Notes: generated by a model not told the origin, from the letters alone. A stretch of DNA of 64,000 nucleotides from Azospirillum sp. B510 (GCF_000010725.1 NC_013855.1:1344501-1408500), one strand, 5' to 3'; numbered from the stretch's first letter, positions 8,098 through 17,055 are shown. Program-made: numbers and translations.

Positions 8098-9825
8098 TCA
8101 CGCGCGCAGCGCCTGCGAGAAGCTGTGAGAGGCGCCTTGAAGCCGCTCGGTCTCGCTGCCCAGCGATTGTGCGGCGGAAAACATGTCCTCCGCAACCCTG
8201 CCCGCCTGCTCGGCGGCCTGGGCGACCTCGGAGATGGCGGCGCTGACCGCGCCGGCCGCACCCGCGGTCTCCTGGATGTTGCGGGCGATCTCCCGCGTCG
8301 CCTCGTCCTGCTGGGTGACGGCGTCGGCGATCTCCCGCGCCATCTGGCGGACCTGTTCCAGGCTGCCGCCGATGCCCTGGATGGCGTCGACCGCGCCATC
8401 GGTGGCGCTGCGGATCGTCGCGATCTGCTGGGTGATGTCCTCGGTCGCCCGCGCGGTCTGGTTGGCGAGATTCTTGACCTCCTGAGCCACCACGGCGAAG
8501 CCCTTGCCCGCCTCCCCCGCCCGTGCCGCCTCGATGGTGGCGTTCAGCGCCAGCAGGTTGGTCTGGCTGGCGATGGCGTTGATCAGCCCGACCACCTCGC
8601 CGATGCGCTGCACCGCCTCGGCCAGGCTGGCGACGGTGGCCGACGAGCGGTCGGCCTGCTCGACCGCCGCCGTGGTCATGGCGACGGAGCCGCGCACCCG
8701 CTGCCCGATCCCGGCGATGGAGGCGGACAATTCCTCGGTGGCGGCGGCGACCGCCTGGACGGTGCCGGCGGTGCGGGCGGCGGCGGCGGAGACCTCCTGC
8801 GTGCTGCCGATGGTCCGGCCGGAGGAGTGCGCCAGATCCTGGCCGGTGCGGTGCAGCGTGGCGGCCCGGTCGGCGAGCGCGGCGGCCAGCGCGCCGATCT
8901 CCGCCTCGAAGGCCCGGAGATTACGCTCCAGCGCCTCCTGACGCTGGCGCTCCCGCTCCGCTTCGGCCCGCTCGCGGTCGCCGGCCGCGCGCAGCCGGAC
9001 CAGCCCGTCGCGGAACACGCGGACGGTCCCGGCCATGGCGCCGATCTCGTCGCGGTGACCGACCGACGGCACATCGCTTTCCAGGTCGCCGCCGGCCAGC
9101 CGCTCCATGGCGGCGGCGAGCCGGGCCAGGGGATGGACGATGCGGCGATGGGTGAACCACAGGAACAGCCCGGCGATGGCGACCAGCAGCACCAGCGCGA
9201 CGCCGCCACCGGTCATCACCGTACCGCCGAGCGTGGCGATGCCCTGGCGGTTGGCCTCGCCGAGCGCCGCACGGCTCCGCGTCAGCTCTCCGTTCAGCGT
9301 CCGCATGGCCGCCACCGCCGGTGCGGTGTCGAGCGCCGTACTGCGGACCAGCTGGTCGAGCGGGGTATGGGCCGCCACCCCGGCCTCGGCCTCCCTCAGC
9401 TTGGCGTCGAGCTGCGCCAGCGTCGCGGCGACGCTGTCGAGCGCGCTCGCCTCGGCCGCGGTCAGCTCGCCGGCATAGCGGTAGACCTCCAGATTGGCGG
9501 TGGCCGATTTCAGGCTCTGCCGCGTCTCGGCGGCGCGGGCCGGATCGCCGGTCAGCAGATAGTCGCCGAAGCGGTGGATCACCCCGCCGAACCCCAGCGC
9601 GCCGCGCAGATCCGACAGCGCGTCGGCCTTGGCGGCCGCCCCCAGGTCATAGGCGTTCCAGCGTTCGTCCACCTGTTGGATGCCCTGCACGGTGACGACG
9701 CTGACCGCCAGCACCAGCACCAGCACGGCGATCAGGCCGGACGACAGCAGCCAGCCGAGCTGGGCGATCCGCCGCTGTCCGGGCACCGGCGGACTCCCGG
9801 AGATGGTGGCATGCGGGGCGGTCAT
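8098..9825 (-). CDS. Methyl-accepting chemotaxis protein in the bufferin operon
   Basis: A 575-residue transmembrane chemoreceptor with TM1 (about 22-46), a periplasmic helical sensor, TM2 (about 203-226), HAMP, and a cytoplasmic signalling domain with the hairpin tip [20 protein letters not shown]. The sensor carries [19 protein letters not shown], closely matched in the adjacent GGDEF-EAL protein. The start is ATG 9825, which overlaps the DoxX stop (ATGA). A much longer in-frame open frame reaches upstream through doxX but is not coding. Co-translation with bufferin genes suggests a ligand linked to copper or redox stress; this is inference. Confidence 0.9.
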   Translation of the reverse strand: MTAPHATISGSPPVPGQRRIAQLGWLLSSGLIAVLVLVLAVSVVTVQGIQQVDERWNAYDLGAAAKADALSDLRGALGFGGVIHRFGDYLLTGDPARAAETRQSLKSATANLEVYRYAGELTAAEASALDSVAATLAQLDAKLREAEAGVAAHTPLDQLVRSTALDTAPAVAAMRTLNGELTRSRAALGEANRQGIATLGGTVMTGGGVALVLLVAIAGLFLWFTHRRIVHPLARLAAAMERLAGGDLESDVPSVGHRDEIGAMAGTVRVFRDGLVRLRAAGDRERAEAERERQRQEALERNLRAFEAEIGALAAALADRAATLHRTGQDLAHSSGRTIGSTQEVSAAAARTAGTVQAVAAATEELSASIAGIGQRVRGSVAMTTAAVEQADRSSATVASLAEAVQRIGEVVGLINAIASQTNLLALNATIEAARAGEAGKGFAVVAQEVKNLANQTARATEDITQQIATIRSATDGAVDAIQGIGGSLEQVRQMAREIADAVTQQDEATREIARNIQETAGAAGAVSAAISEVAQAAEQAGRVAEDMFSAAQSLGSETERLQGASHSFSQALRA

Positions 9826-10328
9826 GGACGATCTCCGGTTTGACGGCGGTTGATGCAAAGGAGCCAATGGTCGAGCGACAGCCGTCCGCCGCCGCGGACG
9901 ATCAGACCGGCGAGCAGCAGCATCCAGAAATAATGCTGCGGATTGCTGAAGGCCGGATTTTCGGCGCCCAGCACGAACTGGATCACCAGCGCCATCGCCA
10001 GCAGCGGCAGCGCCGCCAGCCGCGTCGCCAGCCCCAGGACCAGCAGGACCGGCATGGTCAGCTCGGTGGCGGCGGCAAGCAGCGCCGCGGCGTCCGGCGG
10101 CAGCAGCGGCACCCGGTATTCCTCCTGGAACAGGAAGACGGTCGCCGGCCAGTCGCCGATCTTCTGCAAGCCGGAGCGGAAGAAGATCGGCGCCATCGTC
10201 AGCCGGACCGCGAGGTCGAACAGCGGTGCGGCATGGCGGTCGAGCCACCCGGCGATGCGGTCGCGAGCATCCAGCCCATGCCGCAGCCAAACGCATGGCG
10301 GCCCGAAGCTTGCGGGCGATGTCGTCAT
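9822..10328 (-). CDS. DoxX-family membrane protein of the bufferin cluster
   Basis: A 168-residue protein with about four membrane segments. [20 protein letters not shown] and the later [16 protein letters not shown] mark the DoxX family. DoxX-like proteins are regular fourth members of DUF2282/DUF692/DUF2063 clusters, where a role in redox or electron delivery at the membrane is suspected but unproven. The start is ATG 10328; its ATGA overlaps the bufC stop, and its own stop overlaps the chemoreceptor start, so it is coupled on both sides. The open frame upstream of this ATG is arginine-rich shadow. Confidence 0.85.
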   Translation of the reverse strand: MTTSPASFGPPCVWLRHGLDARDRIAGWLDRHAAPLFDLAVRLTMAPIFFRSGLQKIGDWPATVFLFQEEYRVPLLPPDAAALLAAATELTMPVLLVLGLATRLAALPLLAMALVIQFVLGAENPAFSNPQHYFWMLLLAGLIVRGGGRLSLDHWLLCINRRQTGDRP

Positions 10329-11164
10329 GGATCGACCTCTTCGGTTCGGGTGACGGGGGGCTGCCGGTCCAGCGCGAATCCGGCCAGCAAGCGGTTCCGC
10401 AGCAGCAGGGCGAGCAGGGATTGAAGGTCGGCACCGGCCGCGGCCTCGTCGTCGGCCGCCTCGGCCAAAGTGGCGCCGGCCAGCAGCCCGGCCGCGAGCG
10501 CGCCGTCGGCGGCGGTCAGCCGGGCGCAACGCACCTCGCCACCCCCCTCCTCGGCGCCCTCCTCATCGCCTTCCCCGGCGGGACTGCGGCCGACCAGCAC
10601 CGCTTCCGGCAGAGCCAGCGGGACGGCGGCGGCGTCCTTCCACAGCGCATGGATGGTCCAGCCGCTCCGCACCAGCCGCAGCGACGGATGGGGAACCAGC
10701 CGCAGGGCGCCGGCCTGCTCCGGCGGAATCGCCGAAAGCCGCGCGAGGTCGAGCGGTTCGGCGTCGGCGGCGAACAGGGCCTCGTGCATCGCCCAGTCGA
10801 GCCGGGCGAGATCGGACGCCCAAGGGGGAAGGCCGTCGGGTGGCGTCCCCGCCACCGCCTCCAGCCCGTCGAGCCAGTCGGCGAAGCCGGCGCCATAGCT
10901 CCACAGCATCGGCAGGCGGGGCGGAACCTCCACCGCGAAGCGGCAGGCGAGCGCGGTGAAGCGCTCCTCGCCCAGGGCGCGGCGCAGGGTCGGATGGGCA
11001 TTGCCGAGGACGGCGGCCAGCGATCCCACCACCGTGTTGCGGTAGACCGCCAGCCGCCCGGCCGGCAGATCGGTCCGCAACGCCCTGGCGACCGCCGGTT
11101 CGCCCCGCAGCAGGAAGGCGGCGAAGTCGCGCTGGAGGCGCGCCAGTTCGGCGTCAGCCGGCAT
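10325..11164 (-). CDS. bufC: Bufferin maturation partner BufC (DUF2063)
   Basis: A 279-residue protein with the DUF2063 N-terminal domain: [14 protein letters not shown], then [20 protein letters not shown]. In bufferin and other MNIO systems this partner is thought to bring the precursor peptide to the DUF692 enzyme. The C-terminal half ([20 protein letters not shown] onward) is the usual second domain. A Gly/Glu-rich stretch near residues 200-212 looks like a linker. The start is ATG 11164, 11 bases inside the end of bufB, and it ends in an ATGA overlap with doxX. Confidence 0.87.
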   Translation of the reverse strand: MPADAELARLQRDFAAFLLRGEPAVARALRTDLPAGRLAVYRNTVVGSLAAVLGNAHPTLRRALGEERFTALACRFAVEVPPRLPMLWSYGAGFADWLDGLEAVAGTPPDGLPPWASDLARLDWAMHEALFAADAEPLDLARLSAIPPEQAGALRLVPHPSLRLVRSGWTIHALWKDAAAVPLALPEAVLVGRSPAGEGDEEGAEEGGGEVRCARLTAADGALAAGLLAGATLAEAADDEAAAGADLQSLLALLLRNRLLAGFALDRQPPVTRTEEVDP

Positions 11165-12071
11165 GGCGGTTCTCCCGCACTTCGCTCCGGCGCGTCCGCG
11201 TGTTCAGAAGTCGCTGCGCCCGCGCCGCCTCATGCAGCAGGCCGTCGAGCGGCGGCAGGTCGTTGTCCCATTCGATCAGCACCGGACGGGGACCGATGCG
11301 CTCCAGCACATCGGCGTAGAGCGCCATCACGGCGTCGCCGACGGCGCTGCCATGATCGTCGATCAGCAGCTCCTCGCCGTCGACCGTCATGCGGACGTGA
11401 CCGGCCAGATGCAGTTCGCCGACCGCATCGGCGGGAATGGCATCGAGCCATGCCGTCCGCTCGAAACCGAGATTGACCGACGAGACATACAGATTGTTGA
11501 CGTCCAACAGCAGCCCGCAACCGGTGCGCGCCGCCAGTTCGGCCAGGAATTCGCCTTCCGGAATGGCGCTGTCGGCGAAGGCGACGCAGGCCGCCGGGTT
11601 TTCGACCAGGATGCGCCGGCCGAAGGCGTCCTGGGCGTGGTCGATGTTGCGGCGGACCCGGTCCAGGCTGGCCTCGGTGTAGGGAAGCGGCAGCAGATCG
11701 TTGAGATAGGCGGTGTCGGCGATGCTCCAGGACAGATGCTCGGAGATCAGCCCCGGCTCCAGCCGGTCGTAAAGCGCCCGCAGCCGCATCAGATGGTCAG
11801 GGTCGAGACCGCCGGCGCTGCCCAGCGACAGGCCGACACCGTGGCAACTGACCGGCAGGTCATGCCGGACCCGCAGGATGCCGGCCAACCGCGGCCCGCC
11901 CGGAACCAGATAATTCTCGGGATGAATCTCGACCCAGGGGATCGGGCAACCGGCCGCGACGAGCGCCTCCCGATGCGGCTCGCGCAGGCCGATGCCGGCG
12001 GCGACCGGCACCGGCCGGACCGGGACGGCGGACGGCCGGGCGAGCGTGGAGGGAGACGCCGTCACGGCCAT
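11154..12071 (-). CDS. bufB: Bufferin-modifying multinuclear iron oxygenase BufB (DUF692)
   Basis: A 305-residue DUF692/MNIO enzyme, a TIM-barrel iron oxygenase that oxidises cysteines of a peptide; in bufferins the products are thiooxazoles. Expected metal and active-site motifs are present in order: GIGLREPH, WVEIHPENY, CHGVGLSLGS, ISEHLSW, ILVENP, LLLDVNNLYVSSVN, GELHLAGH and IDDHGSAV. The length is typical. ATG 12071 lies four bases after the precursor gene stop. The first ~25 residues (Pro/Val-rich) are unlike the family core, and an internal start is possible. The neighbours bufA and bufC leave little doubt about its role. Confidence 0.92.
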   Translation of the reverse strand: MAVTASPSTLARPSAVPVRPVPVAAGIGLREPHREALVAAGCPIPWVEIHPENYLVPGGPRLAGILRVRHDLPVSCHGVGLSLGSAGGLDPDHLMRLRALYDRLEPGLISEHLSWSIADTAYLNDLLPLPYTEASLDRVRRNIDHAQDAFGRRILVENPAACVAFADSAIPEGEFLAELAARTGCGLLLDVNNLYVSSVNLGFERTAWLDAIPADAVGELHLAGHVRMTVDGEELLIDDHGSAVGDAVMALYADVLERIGPRPVLIEWDNDLPPLDGLLHEAARAQRLLNTRTRRSEVRENRHAG

Positions 12072-12075
12072 CGCC

Positions 12076-12366
12076 TTACGCCTTCTTCTTCGTGTTGGCG
12101 CCTTCGAACGGCTTCAGCGACCCCATTTCCGTGGTGCAGGTGCCGGCCTTGACCAGCTTCCAGTCGCCGCCGTCATAGGTCAGGTTGGTGTTGCCGGCGC
12201 AGGAATGCAGGCCCTTGGCATGGGCGCAGCCATTCTCTCCCGGCTTGGAGATGCCATAGCATTTCTCCATGTTGGACTGCGCTGCGGCCGGGCCGGCCAT
12301 CAGCGTCAGGGCGCCGGCCAGGGCGCCGGCGATGGGGAGCAGGGCCAAGGTCTTGGGGGCGGTCAT
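12076..12366 (-). CDS. bufA: Bufferin precursor peptide BufA (DUF2282)
   Basis: A 96-residue secreted precursor. Residues 1-29 are a Sec signal peptide (hydrophobic core LALLPIAGALAGALTLMAG, then PAAAQS). The mature part has four cysteines at 36, 47, 56 and 77 (KCYG, NGCAHA, HSCAG, GTCTTE), the DUF2282 pattern. Bufferins of this type bind and buffer copper in the periplasm after BufB and BufC convert cysteines. The tail ends in Lys-Lys-Lys-Ala. ATG 12366 has GAGGA upstream; an earlier in-frame start lacks a signal-peptide layout. It sits 51 bases after the peroxiredoxin gene. Confidence 0.93.
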   Translation of the reverse strand: MTAPKTLALLPIAGALAGALTLMAGPAAAQSNMEKCYGISKPGENGCAHAKGLHSCAGNTNLTYDGGDWKLVKAGTCTTEMGSLKPFEGANTKKKA

Positions 12367-12417
12367 GGTTCGGTTCCTCTCATGTGGAAGGGCTCTGTGT
12401 GGAATGGCCGGCAACGG

Positions 12418-13083
12418 TCAGGCGGCCGGCACGCGGTCGTGCAGCAGGTCGACGAGCGCCTGCGGCTCCGGGCGTTGGGTGAAGTCGGCGTCGATGGCGG
12501 CGAAGCGGACGACGCCGCTGGGCGACAGCAGATAGGTCGCCGGGATCGGCAGATGCCAGGGCTCGCCGGGCGGACGGCCCTGGCGGGCGTTGAGGTCCAG
12601 GCCGCAGCCGCGATAGACGTCGCAAAGCTCGTCCGGCACGCGGTAGATGAGGCCATAGCTGCGGGCCACGGTGGCACCCTGGTCGGACAGGATGTCGAAA
12701 TCGAGCGCGTTGCGCTCCGCCAGCGTCAGGCTGTGGTCCGGCAGCTCCGGCGACACGGCGACCAACCGGGCGCCGCCGGCGGTCAGCTGCGGCAGCGCCA
12801 GTTGCATGGACCTGAGCTGGGCGCAACAATAAGGACACCATTCGCCCCGGTAGAACAGCAGCACGACCGGTCCCGCCTCCAACGTCTCATAGAGCGACAC
12901 CGTGCGACCGAGCTGGTTCGGCAGAGCGAAGTCGGGGGCCTGGAGACCGGGGCGCAACGCCCCCAGCTCGACACCGCGCGCCTTCAGATCGGCGATGACC
13001 CGGTCCATCGTCGCCAACACCGCCGGAGGCATGGTCTTTCCGGCCTGCGCCCGGATGTTGCGGAGTTGGCGTTGAAGACGCAT
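12418..13083 (-). CDS. AhpC/TSA-family peroxiredoxin
   Basis: A 221-residue peroxiredoxin-like protein with the thioredoxin fold and the redox motif WCPYC (Cys83 and Cys86), plus cysteines in DELCDVYRGCG. Family members reduce peroxides with thiols. There is no signal peptide, so it is cytoplasmic. The start is ATG 13083, where the conserved MRLQRQLRNIRAQ begins; a longer frame reading through the LysR gene region is not coding. It is the first gene of the bufferin operon and divergent from a LysR gene, which fits an oxidative or metal stress response. Confidence 0.87.
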   Translation of the reverse strand: MRLQRQLRNIRAQAGKTMPPAVLATMDRVIADLKARGVELGALRPGLQAPDFALPNQLGRTVSLYETLEAGPVVLLFYRGEWCPYCCAQLRSMQLALPQLTAGGARLVAVSPELPDHSLTLAERNALDFDILSDQGATVARSYGLIYRVPDELCDVYRGCGLDLNARQGRPPGEPWHLPIPATYLLSPSGVVRFAAIDADFTQRPEPQALVDLLHDRVPAA

Positions 13084-13170
13084 CGGGCGATTCCCTGTCG
13101 GCGTGTTCGTTGCCGTGATCCTGTCAAAAGCCGGACTTGCGAAACAGAGGGGGACGCGCACAAGATTTTT

Positions 13171-13191
13171 GCGCAGAATGCATGAATGCGC
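13171..13191. promoter_or_regulatory. Candidate LysR operator between peroxiredoxin and LysR genes
   Basis: GCGCA and TGCGC flank an 11-base spacer centred on ATGCAT. Dyads of this spacing are typical LysR sites, and it lies in the 145-base gap between divergent promoters. On position alone it would control the peroxiredoxin-bufferin operon. The regulator's own ATG at 13229 has a purine-rich ribosome site just upstream. Confidence 0.45.
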
Positions 13192-13228
13192 CCAGGCGGG
13201 CGGGCGGGGTCGGAAGCGGGGGGAAGAA

Positions 13229-14176
13229 ATGGACCGTCTGGACGACCTGACCGTGTTGGTGGAGGTGGTGGACAGCGGCAGCCTGTCGGCGGCGGCGGAG
13301 CGGCTCGGCCTGTCGGCATCGGCGATCAGCCGGCGGATCGCCCAGATGGAGAACCGGCTCGGCACCCGTCTGCTGGCGCGCACCACCCGGCGGATCGCGC
13401 TGACCGACGCCGGCGCCACCTTCTGCCTGCGGGCCCGCGCCATCCTGGCGGCGTTGGACGAGGCGGAGCAGTCGCTGACCGAGACCGGCGAGGAGCCGCG
13501 CGGCACGCTGCGCGTCACCATGCCGGTGATGTTCGGCCAGATGCGGGTGGCGCCGCTGCTTCCCTCCTACCTGCGCCGCCATCCCGGCGTTTCACTGGAG
13601 GTCAGTCTGAGCGACCGCGTCCAGCGGCTGGTCGACGAGGGGCTCGATCTGGCGATCCGGACCGGACGGCTGGCCGATTCCACCCTGATCGCCCGCCGCC
13701 TGCGGCCGTTGCGCCGCTCCGTGGTGGCCAGCCCCGATTATCTGGAACGGCGCGGCGTGCCACGGTCCCCGGCCGATCTCGCCCGCCACGACTGCCTGAC
13801 GCTGCTGTCCGGCTCCGGCCGTCCGGAATGGGAATTCCTGGTGGGGGAGCGGCGCGAGGTCCTGCGTCCGGCCGGTGGTTTCCAGGCCGACAACCTGTGG
13901 ATGCTGCGCCATGCCGCGGTGGGCGGGCTGGGTCTGGCGCGGCTCGCCGACTTCATTGTCGAGGAGGACATCCGCGCCGGCCGCCTCGTCGCCGTCCTGA
14001 CCGACCTGGAAGTCATGGACGAGGCCATCCACGCCGTCTATCCGGCGACCCGCCATGTCTCGCCGAAGGTCCGCAGCTTCATCGAGCATCTGCTGGCCGG
14101 TCTGAACGGCCAGGACGCCACCGGGCCGGCCGACGGGCCGACCAAAGGCCCGGCAGCCACGGCCAAGACATCATAG
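13229..14176 (+). CDS. LysR-type regulator divergent from the bufferin operon
   Basis: A 315-residue LysR-family regulator. The N-terminal helix-turn-helix (about 1-60, with LSAAAERLGLSASAISRRI) and recognition region RLGTRLLARTTRRIALTDAG belong to the group that includes CrgA, AaeR and DmlR. The effector domain follows. ATG 13229 has GGGGGGAAGAA before it; upstream in-frame starts lack this. Target genes are inferred from the divergent layout with the peroxiredoxin gene. The C-terminus is Thr/Pro/Gly-rich and variable. Confidence 0.85.
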   Translation: MDRLDDLTVLVEVVDSGSLSAAAERLGLSASAISRRIAQMENRLGTRLLARTTRRIALTDAGATFCLRARAILAALDEAEQSLTETGEEPRGTLRVTMPVMFGQMRVAPLLPSYLRRHPGVSLEVSLSDRVQRLVDEGLDLAIRTGRLADSTLIARRLRPLRRSVVASPDYLERRGVPRSPADLARHDCLTLLSGSGRPEWEFLVGERREVLRPAGGFQADNLWMLRHAAVGGLGLARLADFIVEEDIRAGRLVAVLTDLEVMDEAIHAVYPATRHVSPKVRSFIEHLLAGLNGQDATGPADGPTKGPAATAKTS

Positions 14177-14286
14177 CTTTTCATGCCTTAACCGAACGTG
14201 GGATGGCACCCTGGTCAGGCGGCCTGGGTGGAACCGCGGGCGGCCATGGAGCCACCCGCATGGCGGGGCTGGATCGGGGTCGCGGT

Positions 14287-15300
14287 TCAGTCCGCTATGG
14301 GAAGCGGAGCCGCCGGATTGACCAGACCAGCCTCGCGAAGATCGCGCCAGAAGCCCGACGGAATGGTCTCGCGCAGGGCGGCACTATCCTCGGCGATGCG
14401 GTCCGGGCGGCTGGCGCCGGGGATGACCGCCGCGACGGCCGGATGGGCGAGCGCGAATTGCAGTCCGGCGGCCTTCATAGAGATCCCGTAGCGGTCGGCG
14501 ATCGCCTTGATCGCCGCGATCCTGGCGCTCATCTCCGGCCTGACGGGGGCATATTCGAAATTGGGTCCGCCGACCAGCGCGCCGGAGCTGTAGGGGCCGC
14601 CCACCACGATGCCGAGGCCACGCTCCCGCACCATCGGCATCACGCGCTGAAGCGCATGGCCATGGTCGAGCAGGGTGTAGCGCCCGGCGAGCAGGAAGCC
14701 GTCGGGACGCGGTTCGTCCAGCGCGAGCAGGAGTTCGATCGGTTCGACCCGGTTGACGCCCAGGCCCCAGCCCTTGATCACCCCTTCGTCCCGCATCCGG
14801 TCGAGCGCGCGGAAGGCGCCCTTGCGCGCCTCCTCGAACCTGCCAAGCCAGTCGTCGCCGTAGAAATCCTGCGCGACGTCATGGACGAAGACGATGTCGA
14901 CATGATCGGTTCCGAGGCGCCTGAGGCTGTCCTCGATCGACCGGTAGGTCGCGCTCTCCGAATAATCATTCACGACCTTGTTCGGACGGCCATGCTTGAA
15001 GACGTCACCCTTCTCGCCCTGGTCGCGGGAACCGGCATCCTCGACTTCATCGAGAATCACCCGGCCCACCTTGGTGCTGATCACGAAATCCCGTCGCGGC
15101 TTGTCGGCAAGCGCGGCCCCCATGCGGATTTCGGCGAGGCCGGCGCCGTAAAAGGGCGCGGTGTCGAAATAACGGATGCCGTCGGTCCAGGCGGCCTCCA
15201 CCGTCGCGCGCGCCTCCTCCTAGGGAATGTCGCGGAACATGTTGCCCAGCGGGGCTGAGCCGAAACCGAGATGTGCCGGCAGAATGTCCTTGAACGCCAT
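14287..15300 (-). pseudogene. Aldo/keto reductase interrupted by an amber codon
   Basis: The full frame would be ATG 15300 to the stop at 14287 (337 residues), an aldo/keto reductase like D-threo-aldose or pyridoxal dehydrogenases. Visible are LGFGSAPLGNMF, DTAPFYGAG with catalytic Asp and Tyr, VISTKVGR with Lys, and VFVHD with His. Codon 27 is TAG (15222-15220), between RDIP and EEARATVEAAW. The rest of the frame is open and conserved. The TAG sits inside TAGGAGGAGG, which acts as a ribosome site for GTG 15201, so a 304-residue product lacking the first beta-strand could be made. A base error is not excluded. Confidence 0.75.
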
Positions 15301-15580
15301 GATCCTGGCCCTTCATCGCGCTTCCGCGATCCCGATGATTGCGGTGAAGGGATGAAGCTACGTCCGCGGGCGGCCCCGCGGAAGCCGCCGCCCGCTCCCA
15401 TTACCTGTGAAGCGAAATCACAATTGGAGGCCGGGCGGACGTCTGGAGCCACGCCGCCGCCCGCATCGCCGCGCATGGGTCGCCGCGGACATCGCGTGGT
15501 TCCAGCTCCCGTCGAGAGGCCACCGCACCGCAACAAGCCAGCCATGCGGCAGGCGGGGCCATCAAGCGCCGCCCGCCCTC
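15301..15580. other. Intergenic region between the reductase pseudogene and MarR gene
   Basis: This gap holds no convincing reading frame. The reductase side should carry its promoter on the minus strand, but I see no clear -35/-10 pair. The central part is GC-rich like the neighbouring genes. Composition becomes AT-rich only over the last ~25 bases before the MarR promoter. Confidence 0.5.
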
Positions 15581-15616
15581 TTGCCCGATTTAGATAGCAA
15601 ACCTATTAAATAGGGA
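15581..15616 (+). promoter_or_regulatory. marR promoter with overlapping palindromic operator
   Basis: TTGCCC (15581-15586), a 17-base spacer and TATTAA (15604-15609) form a sigma-70-like promoter. The perfect dyad CCTATT-A-AATAGG (15602-15614) covers the -10 and ends one base before the MarR ATG. A transcription start six to seven bases after the -10 would fall on that ATG, implying a leaderless, self-repressed transcript. This is inferred from spacing alone. Confidence 0.5.
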
Positions 15617-16068
15617 TGCTACCTGATAAGGCTCTGCGCCTTCCCCCCAATTTCGGTCTGCACCTGTTCCGCGCCTCCCATCTGTGGCGGCGGGCGGCGA
15701 ATGCGGTGCTGGCGGACAGTGGACTTTCCACCTCGGCCATCGCGCCGCTGATGCTGCTGGCCGAACTCGGCGACGGGCTGCGCCAGCGGGAACTGGCGGA
15801 GGAGATGGGGGTCGAAGGCCCGTCGCTCGTCCGGCTGCTCGACGGGCTGGAGGCGGCCGGGCTGTTGAAACGGCGCGAGGATCCCTGCGACCGCCGGGCG
15901 AAGACCCTGCACATGACCGATGCCGGCCGCGAGCTGTTGCTGCGGATGAACGAGGCGCTGAACGATGTCCGTCAACGGTTGATGGCGGGCGTGACGGAAG
16001 CCGATCTGGCGGCCTGCTTTCGGGTGCTTTCCATCATCGAGGCCAATGCCAAGCGTGAACAGACCTGA
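15616..16068 (+). CDS. MarR-family transcriptional regulator
   Basis: A 150-residue MarR-type dimeric winged-helix repressor. It has an N-terminal dimer helix (about 10-35), helix-turn-helix LRQRELAEEMGVEGPSLVRL (about 55-75), and the wing KRREDPCDRRAKTLHMTDAG. Such regulators release DNA on binding phenolic acids or related lipophilic anions. The efflux operon starts 69 bases downstream and is the likely target. No ribosome site precedes the ATG, which fits a leaderless message. Confidence 0.88.
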   Translation: MLPDKALRLPPNFGLHLFRASHLWRRAANAVLADSGLSTSAIAPLMLLAELGDGLRQRELAEEMGVEGPSLVRLLDGLEAAGLLKRREDPCDRRAKTLHMTDAGRELLLRMNEALNDVRQRLMAGVTEADLAACFRVLSIIEANAKREQT

Positions 16069-16137
16069 CCGCGGCATGTTTACCGGAAGCGTACTGCGCG
16101 CCGGTCGCTGCGCCGTGGTGATTGAGGAACCAAGATC

Positions 16138-17055
16138 GTGACAATCCTTCCTTCCTTCCGGACGGTGGCCCGGATCGCCGTCACCCTGCTGATGACCATG
16201 GCGGCTGTCGGCGGCGGCCTGTGGCTGTGGGATTATTACATGAACGAGCCCTGGACCCGTGACGGCCGGGTGCGCGCCGACATCGTCCAGATATCGCCGG
16301 ATGTCGCCGGCCTGGTGACCGACGTGCGTGTGAGCGACAACCAGCTGGTCCATACCGGCGACATCCTGTTCGTCGTCGATCCCGGCCGTTACCGGCTGGC
16401 GGTGGAGCAGGCCCAGGCCAATCTCGACAGCGCGAGGGCCGAACAGGCCTACCGCACCGCCGAGGCGCGCCGTTATGAGCAGTTGGGCAACAGCGTCGTC
16501 TCCACCGCCCAGCGCCAGGAGGTGACGGCGGCGATGACGAAGGCCGCCGCCGCGACCAAGCAGGCCGAGGCGGCCCTCGACCTCGCCCGCTTCAACCTCG
16601 ACCGGACCGAGGTCAAGTCGACCGTCGACGGCCATGTCACCAATTTGCAGCTGAAGGCCGGCAACTATGTCGCCGCCGGTCAGGCGGTGGTGGCGCTGAT
16701 CGATGCCAAGTCCTTCTATGTCATGGGATATTTCGAGGAAACCAAGTTGCCGCGCATCCATGTCGGCGCTCCCGTCTCCGTCCGCATCATGGGGGCGGGG
16801 ACGGAGCTGCGCGGCCGGGTCGACAGCATCACCCGCGCCATCGTCGACCGCGACCGGGCGGAAGGCAGCGGGCTGGTCGCCAACGTCAACCCGACCTTCA
16901 ACTGGGTCAGGCTGGCCCAGCGCATCCCCGTCCGCATCGCGCTGGACACGGTGCCGGACGACCTGCAACTGGTCGCCGGCCGGACCGCGACGGTGTCGCT
17001 GTCCGGCGCGTCCCCGCGCCTGCCGAAATTGGCCGACCTGATGGGCGGACGGTGA
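16138..17055 (+). CDS. HlyD-family membrane fusion protein of an AaeA-like efflux pump
   Basis: A 305-residue periplasmic adaptor. TM anchor at about 10-30, then the hybrid region WTRDGRVRADIVQISPDVAG that opens AaeA/EmrA-like proteins, a lipoyl and coiled-coil segment (about 75-165), and the second lipoyl half VDGHVTNLQLKAGNYV. It links the FUSC inner-membrane protein encoded next to an outer-membrane channel for export of aromatic acids or similar anions. The start is GTG 16138 with GAGGAAC upstream. It is 10 bases from the pump gene. The substrate is not shown by sequence. Confidence 0.87.
   Translation: MTILPSFRTVARIAVTLLMTMAAVGGGLWLWDYYMNEPWTRDGRVRADIVQISPDVAGLVTDVRVSDNQLVHTGDILFVVDPGRYRLAVEQAQANLDSARAEQAYRTAEARRYEQLGNSVVSTAQRQEVTAAMTKAAAATKQAEAALDLARFNLDRTEVKSTVDGHVTNLQLKAGNYVAAGQAVVALIDAKSFYVMGYFEETKLPRIHVGAPVSVRIMGAGTELRGRVDSITRAIVDRDRAEGSGLVANVNPTFNWVRLAQRIPVRIALDTVPDDLQLVAGRTATVSLSGASPRLPKLADLMGGR

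Noticed and set aside
6184-9843. A plus-strand open frame of about 1,200 codons opposite the GGDEF-EAL and chemoreceptor genes
   Set aside because: It is the antisense shadow of two well-conserved genes; the translation is rich in Gln, Arg, Gly and His with no domain. Similar long shadows at 1207-3444, 3183-5417 and 32607-35468 were dropped for the same reason.
10329-10529. Longer doxX start upstream of ATG 10328
   Set aside because: The upstream part is arginine/proline-rich shadow of bufC; the ATGA overlap at 10325-10328 gives a normal coupled start.
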